From positions 124,001 to 188,000 of the forward strand of contig NZ_AYMG01000003.1 of NCBI RefSeq assembly GCF_000633455.1: DNA of 64,000 nt. The letters run 5' to 3'. The notes below the pieces were generated by a model, which was given only the letters and a program-made list of their open reading frames with translations, did no database searches and was not told the DNA's origin. Below, one piece after another: positions 26,117 to 34,706 of the stretch; the first letter of the stretch is position 1, and every line of letters begins with the position of its first letter. The translations under genes were made by a program, and so were the position numbers. This DNA comes from Pedobacter jeongneungensis (lineage in GTDB: Bacteria > Bacteroidota > Bacteroidia > Sphingobacteriales > Sphingobacteriaceae).

Positions 26117-26803
26117 ATGAAAAAGTTAATAGCATTTGCACTGGTTGCATTTTTAGGATTATCAACAGCGATGGCCCAACAAGTAGATTTACGTAGAAAA
26201 ATTAATGTAAGCGGAACCGCCGAAACTGAAGTTACCCCCGATATTATCTACATCGGCATTTCACTTAAAGAGTATTTAAACGGAAAGAAAAAAACAGACA
26301 TTACCGAACTTGAAAAACAATTATTTGCCGCAGTACAAAAAGCAGGCATTGCAAAAGAAAATTTAACCATAAGCAATTTAAGCAGCTGGAATTATGAAAC
26401 AGAGAAAAAGAAAAACCCCGATTTTTTAGCAAGCAAACAATACCGTTTAAAAGTTAGCGACCTGAATAAGTTCAACGCAATATTAGAATCTATCGATGCC
26501 AAAGGAATTGCAAATACCAACATCGAAAGCTACGATTATTCTAAAATTGAGAGCTTAAAAAAAGACCTTAAAATTAAAGCTTTATTAGCCGCAAAAGAGA
26601 AGGCAGCATACATGGTTGAGGCTTTAGGCGATAAATTGGGTAGTGTAATTGAAATCCAGGATGGTGGAGACAATGTAATACAACCGGTTTACAGAAATTT
26701 CGCAATGAAAGCTGAAATGGCCGATGCTGCCGGAGCTCCAGAAATTGATTTCAAAAAAATTAAACTGAATTTTACAGTAAATGCCATTTTCGAGATCAAA
26801 TAA
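26117..26803 (+). CDS. Exported SIMPL-domain (DUF541) protein
   Basis: 228 residues. Signal peptide to about residue 20 (AMAQ). The SIMPL fold is visible from INVSGTAETEVTPDIIYIGISLKE at the start, the alternating helix-strand region to KEKAAYMVEALGDKLGSVIEIQDGG, and the final FKKIKLNFTVNAIFEIK. Family members (for example periplasmic Bp26-like proteins) form ring oligomers and are linked to oxidative stress in some bacteria; activity here is unknown. A strong terminator follows. Confidence 0.9.
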   Translation: MKKLIAFALVAFLGLSTAMAQQVDLRRKINVSGTAETEVTPDIIYIGISLKEYLNGKKKTDITELEKQLFAAVQKAGIAKENLTISNLSSWNYETEKKKNPDFLASKQYRLKVSDLNKFNAILESIDAKGIANTNIESYDYSKIESLKKDLKIKALLAAKEKAAYMVEALGDKLGSVIEIQDGGDNVIQPVYRNFAMKAEMADAAGAPEIDFKKIKLNFTVNAIFEIK

Positions 26804-26832
26804 GAATTTTAACACTTAATTTAATCCTTTTT

Positions 26833-26866
26833 AAAACCTACCAGAACATTTTGGTAGGTTTTTTGT
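26833..26866 (+). terminator. Intrinsic terminator after the SIMPL gene
   Basis: Stem AAAACCTACCA / TGGTAGGTTTT and a T run. Confidence 0.92.
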
Positions 26867-26900
26867 TAGGTAGAGGTCGAACACTAAAAAATTAGATATT

Positions 26901-27215
26901 ATGAAAAAATTCATCTACACGTTAGCCTTGATTTTCTCTTTAGGCATTAGTTTTAATTCAGCTCAGGCAGCTGATAAACCTGCGAAAAACCCTACAGAAT
27001 TAACTGCAGAACAAGCAGTGAAACTGGAAAAAATTAAAACCCGTGTTGAAGAAATCAGAGACATGGATAAATCGAACTTAACCAGAGCAGAGCGTAAAGC
27101 TTTACGCAGCGAGTTAAGAGAATTAAAAGGCCAGGCCCGTGCAGTTTCTGGAGGTGTTTACCTTTCAGTTGGTGCAATTATCATCATCATTTTATTATTG
27201 ATCTTGATTTTATAA
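26901..27215 (+). CDS. Small exported protein with C-terminal membrane helix
   Basis: 104 residues, not recognised. Signal peptide 1-23 (QAAD), then a charged helical segment (about 35-75) with Lys/Glu/Arg repeats, a short GG turn, and a C-terminal helix made almost wholly of Ile and Leu (about 88-104) with no residues after it. The helix could anchor the protein in the inner membrane. It is bracketed by two strong terminators, so it is a one-gene transcript, suggesting independent and possibly high expression. Confidence 0.7.
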   Translation: MKKFIYTLALIFSLGISFNSAQAADKPAKNPTELTAEQAVKLEKIKTRVEEIRDMDKSNLTRAERKALRSELRELKGQARAVSGGVYLSVGAIIIIILLLILIL

Positions 27216-27244
27216 TCAGAAAAAACTCATCTATCTATAAAAAC

Positions 27245-27277
27245 AAAAAGCTTTGCAGTAATGCAAAGCTTTTTTTA
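27245..27277 (+). terminator. Intrinsic terminator after the 104-residue protein
   Basis: Stem AAAAAGCTTTGCA / TGCAAAGCTTTTT with a GTAA loop and seven T. Confidence 0.95.
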
Positions 27278-27279
27278 TG

Positions 27280-27386
27280 CCTCACCCTTTTCAATGGGTA
27301 GAGAATATGTAGTATCTGTGCTTTCCCTCTCCTGCAGGAGAGGGATGCAAAGGCAGAAAAGCCGCAGTTTCTTTAACAGGGTGAGG
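27280..27386. repeat. Palindromic repeat with CCTCACCC ends
   Basis: Flanked by CCTCACCC (27280) and GGGTGAGG (27379-27386). At the centre is a perfect 20 bp palindrome CCCTCTCCTGCAGGAGAGGG (27325-27344). It directly meets the serS stop codon at 27387 and may form its 3' end. Confidence 0.8.
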
Positions 27387-28658
27387 TTAGTCAATCATAT
27401 CAAAGCCTGTATACTTCACTAAAGCCTCCGGAATTTTAATTCCATCCTCAGTTTGGTAATTCTCTAAAATTGAAGCCACAATCCTTGGTAAAGCCAATGC
27501 ACTTCCGTTTAAAGAGTGTGCCAGTTGTGCCTTGCCTTCTTTTCCTTTAAAACGCAGTTTTAAACGGTTACTCTGGTAAGTTTCGAAATTTGATACAGAA
27601 GAAACTTCCAGCCAACGCTCTTGCGCAGCACTCCAAACCTCCATATCATAAGTCATGGCAGAGGTAAAGCCCATATCGCCACCACATAAACGCAATACGC
27701 GATAATGTAACCCAAGCTCCTTCAAAAGAGACTGAACGTATAAACTCATATCTTCCAAAGTTTCATAAGATTGATCAGGATGGGTAATCTGTACCACCTC
27801 AACCTTATCAAACTGATGTAAACGGTTTAAACCACGTACGTGCGCACCATATGAGCCTGCTTCTCTACGGAAACAAGGTGTATAAGCTGTGTTTTTAATC
27901 GGTAAATCTTCTTCCTTAACAATTACATCGCGGTATAAATTGGTTACCGGAACCTCGGCAGTTGGGATTAAATATAAATCATCAACCGTTGAGTGGTACA
28001 TCTGTCCTTCTTTATCTGGCAACTGCCCCGTACCAAAACCCGATGCCGCATTAACCAAATGAGGTACCTGCATTTCTTTATAACCAGCTGCAGTAGCGTG
28101 ATCTAAAAAGAAATTGATCAATGCACGTTGTAACCTTGCTCCTTTTCCTTTATACACAGGAAAGCCTGCACCTGTAATTTTTACGCCAAGTTCGAAATCA
28201 ATGATATCGTATTTAGCGGCCAGTTCCCAATGCGGTAAAGCTTTGCTGGGTAATTGAGCAGGTTCACCATGCGTTAAAACAATTTCGTTATCTTCTGCTG
28301 TAGAACCCTGTTTTACCAAATGATATGGCAGATTCGGCAACTGAACAATCAAGTTATGCTGAGCAGTTTCCAGCTCATTTAATTTATCGCTCAGGTTTTT
28401 AATATTTTCTTTATGAGAAGCGGTTTGTGCTTTAATGGCATCTGCCTCTTCTTTTTTACCCGTACGCATTAAATCGCCAATTTGTTTGGCAGCTGCATTT
28501 GCTTCAGCAGAAATATTATCCAGCGAAGTTTGAGTGGAACGGCGGTCTTCATCAATTTTAATGATTTCATCTACCAGTTCTGGTTGTTTAAAATTACGGA
28601 TACTTAAACGTTCTAAAACTTTCTCTCTATTTTCGCGGATATAGTTAACTTGCAGCAT
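27387..28658 (-). CDS. serS: Seryl-tRNA synthetase
   Basis: Charges tRNA-Ser with serine; cytoplasmic. 423 residues, normal length. The N-terminal coiled-coil arm (about 27-105) that binds the tRNA extra arm is clear from the heptad Lys/Glu/Leu pattern. The class II catalytic core follows: motif 2 in FRREAGSYGAHVRGLNRLHQ, and motif 3 with GSALALPRIVASILENYQ near the C-terminus. It stands alone between two palindromic repeats. Confidence 0.97.
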   Translation of the reverse strand: MLQVNYIRENREKVLERLSIRNFKQPELVDEIIKIDEDRRSTQTSLDNISAEANAAAKQIGDLMRTGKKEEADAIKAQTASHKENIKNLSDKLNELETAQHNLIVQLPNLPYHLVKQGSTAEDNEIVLTHGEPAQLPSKALPHWELAAKYDIIDFELGVKITGAGFPVYKGKGARLQRALINFFLDHATAAGYKEMQVPHLVNAASGFGTGQLPDKEGQMYHSTVDDLYLIPTAEVPVTNLYRDVIVKEEDLPIKNTAYTPCFRREAGSYGAHVRGLNRLHQFDKVEVVQITHPDQSYETLEDMSLYVQSLLKELGLHYRVLRLCGGDMGFTSAMTYDMEVWSAAQERWLEVSSVSNFETYQSNRLKLRFKGKEGKAQLAHSLNGSALALPRIVASILENYQTEDGIKIPEALVKYTGFDMID

Positions 28659-28692
28659 TATTTAATTTTTTAAGCAAAGATAATAATTAAGT

Positions 28693-28762
28693 CGTCATTG
28701 CGAACGCAGTGCGGCAATCTCTCCATAAAAAGATTGCTTCGTCGTTCCTCCTCGCAATGACG
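28693..28762. repeat. Solo CGTCATTGCGA-type palindromic repeat
   Basis: Arms CGTCATTGCGAACGCAGTGC and CTCCTCGCAATGACG with inner GCAATCT / AGATTGC. It sits between the divergent serS and rsmI genes, where both promoters must lie, so it is upstream of each. Confidence 0.85.
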
Positions 28763-28775
28763 GACACAGAAAAAT

Positions 28776-29489
28776 ATGGATGGCAAACTATTTCTCGTAC
28801 CAACGCCCATAGGCAATTTGGAGGATATGACCTTTAGGGCAATCCGGATATTAAAAGAATGCGATTTGATTCTCGCCGAAGATACCCGCACCAGTGCCCC
28901 AATGCTCAAGCATTTTGGCATTGATAAAAGGGTTTTTTCGCACCATCAGCACAACGAACATAAAGCAACTTCAGAGATCATTAAGTTTTTACATGAAGGA
29001 CAGAAAATTGCCCTAATATCTGATGCTGGTACACCTGCCATCTCCGATCCGGGTTTCTTTTTGGTGCGCGAAGCGATTAAAAATGATATTGCGGTAGAAT
29101 GTTTACCAGGCGCCACTGCTTTTGTACCAGCATTGGTAAATTCGGGCCTACCTGCCGATGCATTTTGTTTTGAAGGCTTTTTGCCCGTTAAAAAAGGCAG
29201 ACAAACCAAGTTTAAAAAGTTAGCTGAAGAAGACCGCACCATTATACTTTACGAAAGTCCGCACCGTTTATTAAAAACCTTAGAAGAATTTGCACAATAT
29301 TTGGGTGCAGACAGGCAGGCATCAGTAAGCAGAGAACTTACCAAGATGTTCGAAGAAACCGTAAGAGGCACTTTGGTAGAAATAAAATCACATTTTGAAA
29401 ACAATACATTAAAAGGAGAATTTGTAATTTGCATAGCGGGGAAACCCAATGTTAAAAACAAAAACAAGTATGAGGATGCTGAAGAATAG
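28776..29489 (+). CDS. rsmI: 16S rRNA (cytidine-1402 2'-O)-methyltransferase
   Basis: Methylates the ribose of C1402 in the ribosomal P site using SAM. 237 residues, a typical length. It starts with the family sequence KLFLVPTPIGNLEDMTFRA, then EDTRTSAPMLKHFGI, LISDAGTPAISDPG (SAM-binding region of the tetrapyrrole-methylase fold, about 80-95), GLPADAFCFEGFLP and YESPHRLLKTL. Start ATG at 28776 is 13 bp from the solo repeat. Confidence 0.96.
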   Translation: MDGKLFLVPTPIGNLEDMTFRAIRILKECDLILAEDTRTSAPMLKHFGIDKRVFSHHQHNEHKATSEIIKFLHEGQKIALISDAGTPAISDPGFFLVREAIKNDIAVECLPGATAFVPALVNSGLPADAFCFEGFLPVKKGRQTKFKKLAEEDRTIILYESPHRLLKTLEEFAQYLGADRQASVSRELTKMFEETVRGTLVEIKSHFENNTLKGEFVICIAGKPNVKNKNKYEDAEE

Positions 29490-29526
29490 TACCAGAATAT
29501 AAAAACACATCAATTTAAAAAATATT

Positions 29527-30186
29527 ATGACTAGTATAGATAGATTTTTAAGTGACGAACAAGACCCTAAAGCGGTTGAAAAAGTTATTGGAAAATTAAA
29601 CGACCTGTTAACTACCGGTGAAGAGCTTTTATATTTAGCGGTACAGAAAAAACCCGCAGTAAATTTAATGCCGGATAGTATCGCGATTTCTAACAAACGC
29701 ATTTTTTATTGCGAGCCGGGTAATTTAGGCCTAACCATGAATTTTAAAGATATTTCATGGAAAAACATTAAAGAAGTCTCGTTCAAAGAAGATTTTTTCA
29801 CCTCTAAGTTCATCTGTGTACCACAGAGCGGTGAAAATATTGTAACAGAATACATCCCAAAAGCACAGGCTCGTAAATTGCACCAGGCCGCAAACCAGCA
29901 GTTAGAAGAATATAAAGAGATTCTCCGTCAGCAAAAATTGGAAGAAAATCGTGCAACTGCCTCTCCTATCAATTTAAATGCGCAGCCTTTAGCCGAAATT
30001 CCTGCTTATGAGCCAGCTCCCGAACCTGAGCCAGTACAACCTCTTATTCAGCTAGCTGAAGTGGTAGAAGAGCCAGAAGATGAAACCACTTTAAAATTAC
30101 GGAAGCTTAAAACTTTGTACGATAAACACTTGATTACGCAAGAGGAGTATGAAGCGAAGAAAGCCGATATTTTAGATAGTTTGTAA
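29527..30186 (+). CDS. Protein with bacterial PH-like domain and C-terminal SHOCT motif
   Basis: 219 residues, cytoplasmic or membrane-associated. The N-terminal domain (about 15-115), with LLYLAVQKKPAVNLMPDSIA and then ISNKRIFYC and FKDISWKNIKEVSF, fits a bacterial PH-like domain. A Pro/Glu-rich linker (about 145-190) leads to a C-terminal SHOCT motif: LRKLKTLYDKHLITQEEYEAKKADIL. SHOCT is a short oligomerisation or nucleic-acid-related helix pair. It follows rsmI by 37 bp and may be co-transcribed; the role is unknown. Confidence 0.8.
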   Translation: MTSIDRFLSDEQDPKAVEKVIGKLNDLLTTGEELLYLAVQKKPAVNLMPDSIAISNKRIFYCEPGNLGLTMNFKDISWKNIKEVSFKEDFFTSKFICVPQSGENIVTEYIPKAQARKLHQAANQQLEEYKEILRQQKLEENRATASPINLNAQPLAEIPAYEPAPEPEPVQPLIQLAEVVEEPEDETTLKLRKLKTLYDKHLITQEEYEAKKADILDSL

Positions 30187-30193
30187 GTAATAC

Positions 30194-30325
30194 TGTCATG
30201 CTGAGGCAATGCTTGTCCCGATCTATTTCGGGAAAGCATCCCTAACATAATTGCACTGTACTTACAATAACAAAAACAAGGTCAGTTCTTTGTCGCTTAG
30301 AGATTCTTCCTGCGTCAGAATGACA
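30194..30325. repeat. TGTCATGCTGA-type palindromic repeat
   Basis: Ends TGTCATGCTGAG and CTGCGTCAGAATGACA are inverted (TGTCATNCTGA). An inner hairpin TCCCGATCTATTTCGGGA (30213-30231) adds a second stem. It sits before lnt. Confidence 0.8.
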
Positions 30326-30336
30326 AGTAATTTTAT

Positions 30337-31965
30337 ATGAAATCTAAACAAACCTACCTCCTCGCCCTCTTAAGTGCATTTTTACTTTGGCTGGCCTGGC
30401 CGCCGATGCCCTTTACCACCCCGTTATTATTAATTGGTTTAGTACCCCTTTTTATTGCTTTTGATGCCATTGCCAGCCATACAGCTAAAAAACAGGGCAA
30501 ACGGATTTTCTTGACAGCAGGTTTGACCTTTTTGGTTTGGAACACCGCATCAACCTATTGGGTGTACAATGCAATAAGTGCATATAACACAGGTTTTATT
30601 GGAACTATAGTATCTTTTTTTGTTTCTCTAATCCCTTATGGTTTGGGTGCACTGTTAATGACTTTTGCTTTCTGGTTATATTACCGCCTGGGTAAATATG
30701 TCAACAAAAAGATTGCTTATCTGGGTTTAATTGCATTTTACATTGCTTTAGAATACTTACAACAAACCTGGGATTTAGCTTTCCCCTGGATGACTTTGGG
30801 TAATGGTTTAGCCGGAATGCACCAATTGGCACAATGGTATGATTATACCGGAATTTACGGTGGTTCATTATGGATTTTGACCAGTAATATTTTAGCTTTC
30901 GAGGCCTATAAAAGACTGAAATCACAAACGGGTTACTTAAGGTTCAGAACTTTGGGCGTTTGGATTTTGGTGGTGATTATCCCAATAGGCATTTCATTAA
31001 TCAAATACTTTAATGCTGAGCAAAAAGGAACCCCAAGCAATGTAGTGGTGGTTCAGCCTAATATCGATCCTTATCAAAAACTGGAAAATATTCCTCCTGC
31101 AGAGCAGATCCGTATTCTAACCCATTTATCAGATTCTATCGGACAACCCAATACCGAGTATTTTATCTGGCCGGAAACGGCAATTCCTAATTATGCAGAT
31201 GAAGATAGAATTAGAAGCAATAATGATTTCATTAACCTACAAAGCTTTTTATCAAAATATAAAAACGGAACGTTAATTACCGGTATTGAAAGCATTAAGA
31301 CTTATCAGGATAAAAAAACCATCACTGCAAAATTTGATAATCAAAGCGGTATTTATTTTGATAATTTCAATACTGCCATGCAGGTCGAAAATTCTGCAAA
31401 TGTTCAATTCTACCATAAATCGAAATTGGTACCTGGGGTAGAAAAAATGCCTTTCCCAAAAGTGTTTTCATTTTTAGATGGTGTTTTTGCACAATTAGGT
31501 GGAACTGTAGGTGGATGGGGCTGGCAAGATAAACCAAGTGTGCTTTATGCACAAAGTGGTATTGGTGTTGCGCCGGTAGTTTGTTATGAAAGTTTATGGG
31601 GAGATTGGATCGGCGAACAGGTTAAAGATGGCGCACAGTTTATTGCCATTATCACGAATGATGGCTGGTGGGGAAATACTTCGGGAAAAGACCAGCACAT
31701 GATGTACGCCAAGCTTAGGGCCATAGAAAGCCATCGCGATGTAGCACGATCAGCCAATACCGGAATTTCTTGCTTCATTAATCAACGCGGAGATGTAACA
31801 CAAAGCACCAAATGGTGGATAAGAACTGCCTTGAAAGCAAACATCAACCTAAACGACGAGATTACTTTTTATGTAAAAAACGGAGACATTATTGCCAGAA
31901 TATTCAGTGTTTTAGCGGTAATTTTAGCTTTAATTATTCCTTATAGAAAATGGGTAAAAAAGTAA
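30337..31965 (+). CDS. lnt: Apolipoprotein N-acyltransferase
   Basis: Adds the third acyl chain to the N-terminal Cys of diacylated lipoproteins in the inner membrane. 542 residues. About six to seven membrane helices occupy residues 5-215. The nitrilase-like periplasmic domain carries the triad: Glu in WPETAIP (about 279), Lys in KLVPGVEKMP (about 362) and Cys in VVCYES (416). A last helix lies at about 520-538. Its end overlaps the next gene by 16 bp, and lspA follows 6 bp after that, so three genes form a lipoprotein-maturation transcript. Confidence 0.95.
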   Translation: MKSKQTYLLALLSAFLLWLAWPPMPFTTPLLLIGLVPLFIAFDAIASHTAKKQGKRIFLTAGLTFLVWNTASTYWVYNAISAYNTGFIGTIVSFFVSLIPYGLGALLMTFAFWLYYRLGKYVNKKIAYLGLIAFYIALEYLQQTWDLAFPWMTLGNGLAGMHQLAQWYDYTGIYGGSLWILTSNILAFEAYKRLKSQTGYLRFRTLGVWILVVIIPIGISLIKYFNAEQKGTPSNVVVVQPNIDPYQKLENIPPAEQIRILTHLSDSIGQPNTEYFIWPETAIPNYADEDRIRSNNDFINLQSFLSKYKNGTLITGIESIKTYQDKKTITAKFDNQSGIYFDNFNTAMQVENSANVQFYHKSKLVPGVEKMPFPKVFSFLDGVFAQLGGTVGGWGWQDKPSVLYAQSGIGVAPVVCYESLWGDWIGEQVKDGAQFIAIITNDGWWGNTSGKDQHMMYAKLRAIESHRDVARSANTGISCFINQRGDVTQSTKWWIRTALKANINLNDEITFYVKNGDIIARIFSVLAVILALIIPYRKWVKK

Positions 31966-32459
31966 AATCCTTCACCTTATTACTGCTTATTTTCAGCAGC
32001 GTATATGTCAATGCTCAGGTTTACCTTAGCAACCTGAATAAGCAGGCAAACGAAATGATTACCGCGGTAAAAAAAAGAGATTATAAAACCTTGTTAACCT
32101 TTACGCACCCTAAAGTTGTAAACGCGATGGGCGGAAATGAAAAGGCCGCGGCAACACTAAAAGCCTCTATGAAAGCCCTGGAAGATCAAAATGTAATCTT
32201 CACGAAAGTAGAAATTGGTTCAGTAACCCAAAATCTGGTGAATGGTAAAACCATTCAATGCATCATTCCACAGCTTGTAGAGATACAAATGGGGGCCAAG
32301 AAAGCTAAAGCAAAAAATTATTTATTCGGAATTTCATACAATGGGGGTAAAAACTGGTATTTCTTAGATACTGCACCACTTAAAGGTGATATCAGAAAGC
32401 TAATTCCTGAAGCCAGTAAAGATATTATTATTCCAAAATCAGAAACCAGCTATAATTGA
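31950..32459 (+). CDS. Small exported protein between lnt and lspA, unknown function
   Basis: 169 residues. Signal peptide to about residue 22 (VNAQ). The mature part has YLSNLNKQANEMITAVKKRDYKTLLTFTHPKVVNAMGG, a helix-rich start resembling an NTF2-like or stress-related domain, then LFGISYNGGKNWYFLDTAPL near the end. Its start lies inside the end of lnt (16 bp overlap) and its stop is 8 bp before lspA, so it is translated with the two lipoprotein enzymes. It has no lipobox, so it is not itself a lipoprotein. A role in lipoprotein handling is suggested only by position. Confidence 0.75.
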   Translation: MGKKVKSFTLLLLIFSSVYVNAQVYLSNLNKQANEMITAVKKRDYKTLLTFTHPKVVNAMGGNEKAAATLKASMKALEDQNVIFTKVEIGSVTQNLVNGKTIQCIIPQLVEIQMGAKKAKAKNYLFGISYNGGKNWYFLDTAPLKGDIRKLIPEASKDIIIPKSETSYN

Positions 32460-32464
32460 TTAAG

Positions 32465-32971
32465 ATGAAACAATTTAAAAATATTAGATGGTCTTTTTTG
32501 GTATTGATGTTAACCCTGAATTTTGGTTGCGATCAGATTTCAAAAAAAATTGTCCGTAACGAAATCAGCGATTATGAACATATCAGCATCATAAAAGACC
32601 GTTTCACACTGCTAAAAGTAGAAAATACCGGCGCTTTTTTAAGTTTGGGCGATCAAATGCCCTATATTTTCAGACTGATCATTTTAACAGGCTTACCACT
32701 CTTATTTTTAGGTTATGGACTGTACTTCTTATTTTTTAAAAAGAACCTCCCCAGCACCATGCAAATTGCCTTATGTTTCTTAATCGGCGGTGGCATTGGT
32801 AATCTGTATGATCGGATTGTACATGGATCGGTTACTGATTTTATGCACATGGATTTTTACATCTTTCAAACCGGTGTTTTTAATTTTGCAGATATTTCAA
32901 TCATGATCGGAATTGGTATATTGCTTATCCAATCCATTAAAAGCAAAACGGTTACACAAGAAACAGATTAG
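32465..32971 (+). CDS. lspA: Lipoprotein signal peptidase (signal peptidase II)
   Basis: Aspartyl protease of the inner membrane that removes the signal peptide of prolipoproteins. 168 residues from the ATG at 32465; the TTG at 32456 is also in frame but overlaps the preceding stop and is less likely. Four helices are visible. The catalytic aspartates sit in GSVTDFMHMDFY and FNFADISIMIG, after the conserved GGGIGNLYDRI. Its substrates include many of the lipoproteins encoded in this window, and it shares a transcript with lnt. Confidence 0.95.
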   Translation: MKQFKNIRWSFLVLMLTLNFGCDQISKKIVRNEISDYEHISIIKDRFTLLKVENTGAFLSLGDQMPYIFRLIILTGLPLLFLGYGLYFLFFKKNLPSTMQIALCFLIGGGIGNLYDRIVHGSVTDFMHMDFYIFQTGVFNFADISIMIGIGILLIQSIKSKTVTQETD

Positions 32972-33008
32972 GAATAGTTAATTCGCAATAGACTAATTAA
33001 AAATACAA

Positions 33009-33020
33009 AATACATGTATT
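33009..33020. promoter_or_regulatory. Perfect 12 bp palindrome upstream of the M57 gene
   Basis: AATACATGTATT in a very AT-rich stretch that also holds ATACAAAA and TTTTTTGTAT as loose inverted copies (33003-33047). It could be an operator. No copy was noticed elsewhere near protease genes. Confidence 0.35.
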
Positions 33021-33108
33021 AAACATACATATTTGTATTTTTTGTATTATATTTATCCATGTAATCCTCAATTACAGTCTATTACGATCTAAACTAAAAA
33101 CCTAAACT

Positions 33109-33858
33109 ATGAAAACCCTATTTAAAAAAGCTGCTTTGATCGCATTGCTATCAGCAGTTATCATCTCGTGTACGAAAAAAAATGATATTCCGGCCGAACC
33201 GGAAATCCAGACTACTCAAAATCAAAAAGTTCTTGCTTACATCAAAAATCTGGGATTTACAGATGCGCAGATTGTAGAAAGTGGCGATAACTATGTAGTT
33301 GACGGCGATATTGTATTTAGTAAAAAAATGGAAGTTCCGGCTGATTATGGAAAAGCGATAACAGAGCAATATTATAATGGTTATATTGTAACCAACAGCA
33401 CCAACATCCGCGTCAAAGTCGATCCTTCGATAACCAGCATGACCAGCGAAATCAATTCTGCGATCAACCAATGGAATACGGTGCCAAATTCCAAACTAAA
33501 ATTTGTAATCACAACTGGTACAGTATATGATATCCTGATCAAAGTGGATAATACAATCGGCGGTTCTACCTGTGGACAAGCTTATCTGTCAACATCAAAC
33601 GGTAAAGCCGGCAATACCGTTTGGATCAATCAGGCCCTGATCCAAAACAATTCTTTAGCACAGCGCACCAGAACCATCACACATGAGTTTGGTCATACCA
33701 TTTCATTTAAGCACACCAACCAATCTACAACAACCAATGTTCCTGGCGTTGGAGGAACTGATGCACAATCACTAATGAACGGTGGACAATGTGGAAGTGG
33801 CGCTACTGTTTTATCAGCAAAAGATAAACAGGCTACCGCAGTATTGTACCCTTTGTAA
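33109..33858 (+). CDS. Peptidase M57-like metalloprotease lipoprotein
   Basis: 249 residues. A lipoprotein signal ends IISCTKKND (Cys21). The protease part has the zinc motif HEFGHTISFKHT (His192, matching HExxHxxxxxH) and a Met-turn-like region SLMNGGQCGS. The layout fits the M57 dual-action HEIGH family. The region from about 70 to 115, with ITSMTSEINSAINQWNTVPNSKLKFV, has the usual pre-catalytic helix. Surface or periplasmic lipoprotein. A strong terminator follows, and a perfect 12 bp palindrome lies in the upstream gap. Confidence 0.88.
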   Translation: MKTLFKKAALIALLSAVIISCTKKNDIPAEPEIQTTQNQKVLAYIKNLGFTDAQIVESGDNYVVDGDIVFSKKMEVPADYGKAITEQYYNGYIVTNSTNIRVKVDPSITSMTSEINSAINQWNTVPNSKLKFVITTGTVYDILIKVDNTIGGSTCGQAYLSTSNGKAGNTVWINQALIQNNSLAQRTRTITHEFGHTISFKHTNQSTTTNVPGVGGTDAQSLMNGGQCGSGATVLSAKDKQATAVLYPL

Positions 33859-33901
33859 TTAAAAAATCAGATAAATAACCTAAAAAGATCGTAATGTAAC
33901 T

Positions 33902-33934
33902 GAAGCTGTTTCTTTGAGACAGCTTCTTTTTTTG
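33902..33934 (+). terminator. Intrinsic terminator after the M57 gene
   Basis: Stem GAAGCTGT / ACAGCTTC followed by seven T. Confidence 0.93.
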
Positions 33935-34064
33935 TGCTTTAAATAAGAATCAAAAAATAATTTAACATCAGGATTTCTTAACAAAGAATTGCACCATTTA
34001 AACAAACATATATTTATCTTTAGGTGTTAAACAATCTAAAAACAACCAAAAATAAAATCCAATC

Positions 34065-34481
34065 ATGAAAAGAAATGCAACGGCCGTATGGCAAGGTTCT
34101 ATTAAAGAAGGTCAAGGTAACATTACTACACAAAGCACTACTTTAAACAATACTCAATACTCTTTTAATTCACGTTTTGCTGAAGGTGTAGGAACAAACC
34201 CTGAAGAGTTAATTGCTGCTGCACATGCAGGCTGTTTCACCATGAAATTATCGGCCAATTTAGCTGAAGCTGGTTTTACGGCTACCAAATTAGAAACCAA
34301 ATGCGAAATCAACCTTGATCCATCAAAAGGAGAAATTGTTGAATCGCACTTAACTTTAACAGCTTCTGTACCTGATTTAACACAAGAAAAATTTGATGAA
34401 CTGGTAGCAGATGCAGAAAAAAACTGTCCGATTTCTAAATTATTGAATACAACCATTACAGTTGATGCTACTTTAGCATAA
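34065..34481 (+). CDS. OsmC-family peroxiredoxin
   Basis: 138 residues, cytoplasmic. OsmC enzymes reduce organic hydroperoxides with two cysteines. Both are present: Cys57 in AAHAGCFTMKLSANL and Cys121 in KNCPISKLL. The N-terminal start RNATAVWQGSIKEGQG and the middle GVGTNPEELIAAAHAGCF are typical of the OsmC branch rather than Ohr. It stands alone between a terminator and a palindromic repeat. Confidence 0.94.
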   Translation: MKRNATAVWQGSIKEGQGNITTQSTTLNNTQYSFNSRFAEGVGTNPEELIAAAHAGCFTMKLSANLAEAGFTATKLETKCEINLDPSKGEIVESHLTLTASVPDLTQEKFDELVADAEKNCPISKLLNTTITVDATLA

Positions 34482-34489
34482 AGCATTTT

Positions 34490-34543
34490 TGTCATGCTGA
34501 GGCACGAAGCATCTGTATAATAGCTGTAGATGCTCCGTGCCTC
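34490..34543. repeat. TGTCATGCTGAGG-type palindromic repeat
   Basis: A near-perfect long stem: GAGGCACGAAGCATCT pairs with AGATGCTCCGTGCCTC around a short loop. It begins 8 bp after the OsmC stop and may terminate transcription. Downstream, 34560-34706 is low-complexity A/C/T-rich sequence without a gene. Confidence 0.85.
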
Positions 34544-34706
34544 TGTTTGATAGTTTTTTAGTTAGCAGTTCACATTTTGAACAATTAACCGTTTAACCAA
34601 TAAGTAAACAGTTTTCAATTGGCAATTGGCAATTCACAATTTAACAATCTCAACAATTAAACAATCAAAACAACTTTCAAACCTTCCAACATTACAACCT
34701 CAAAAC

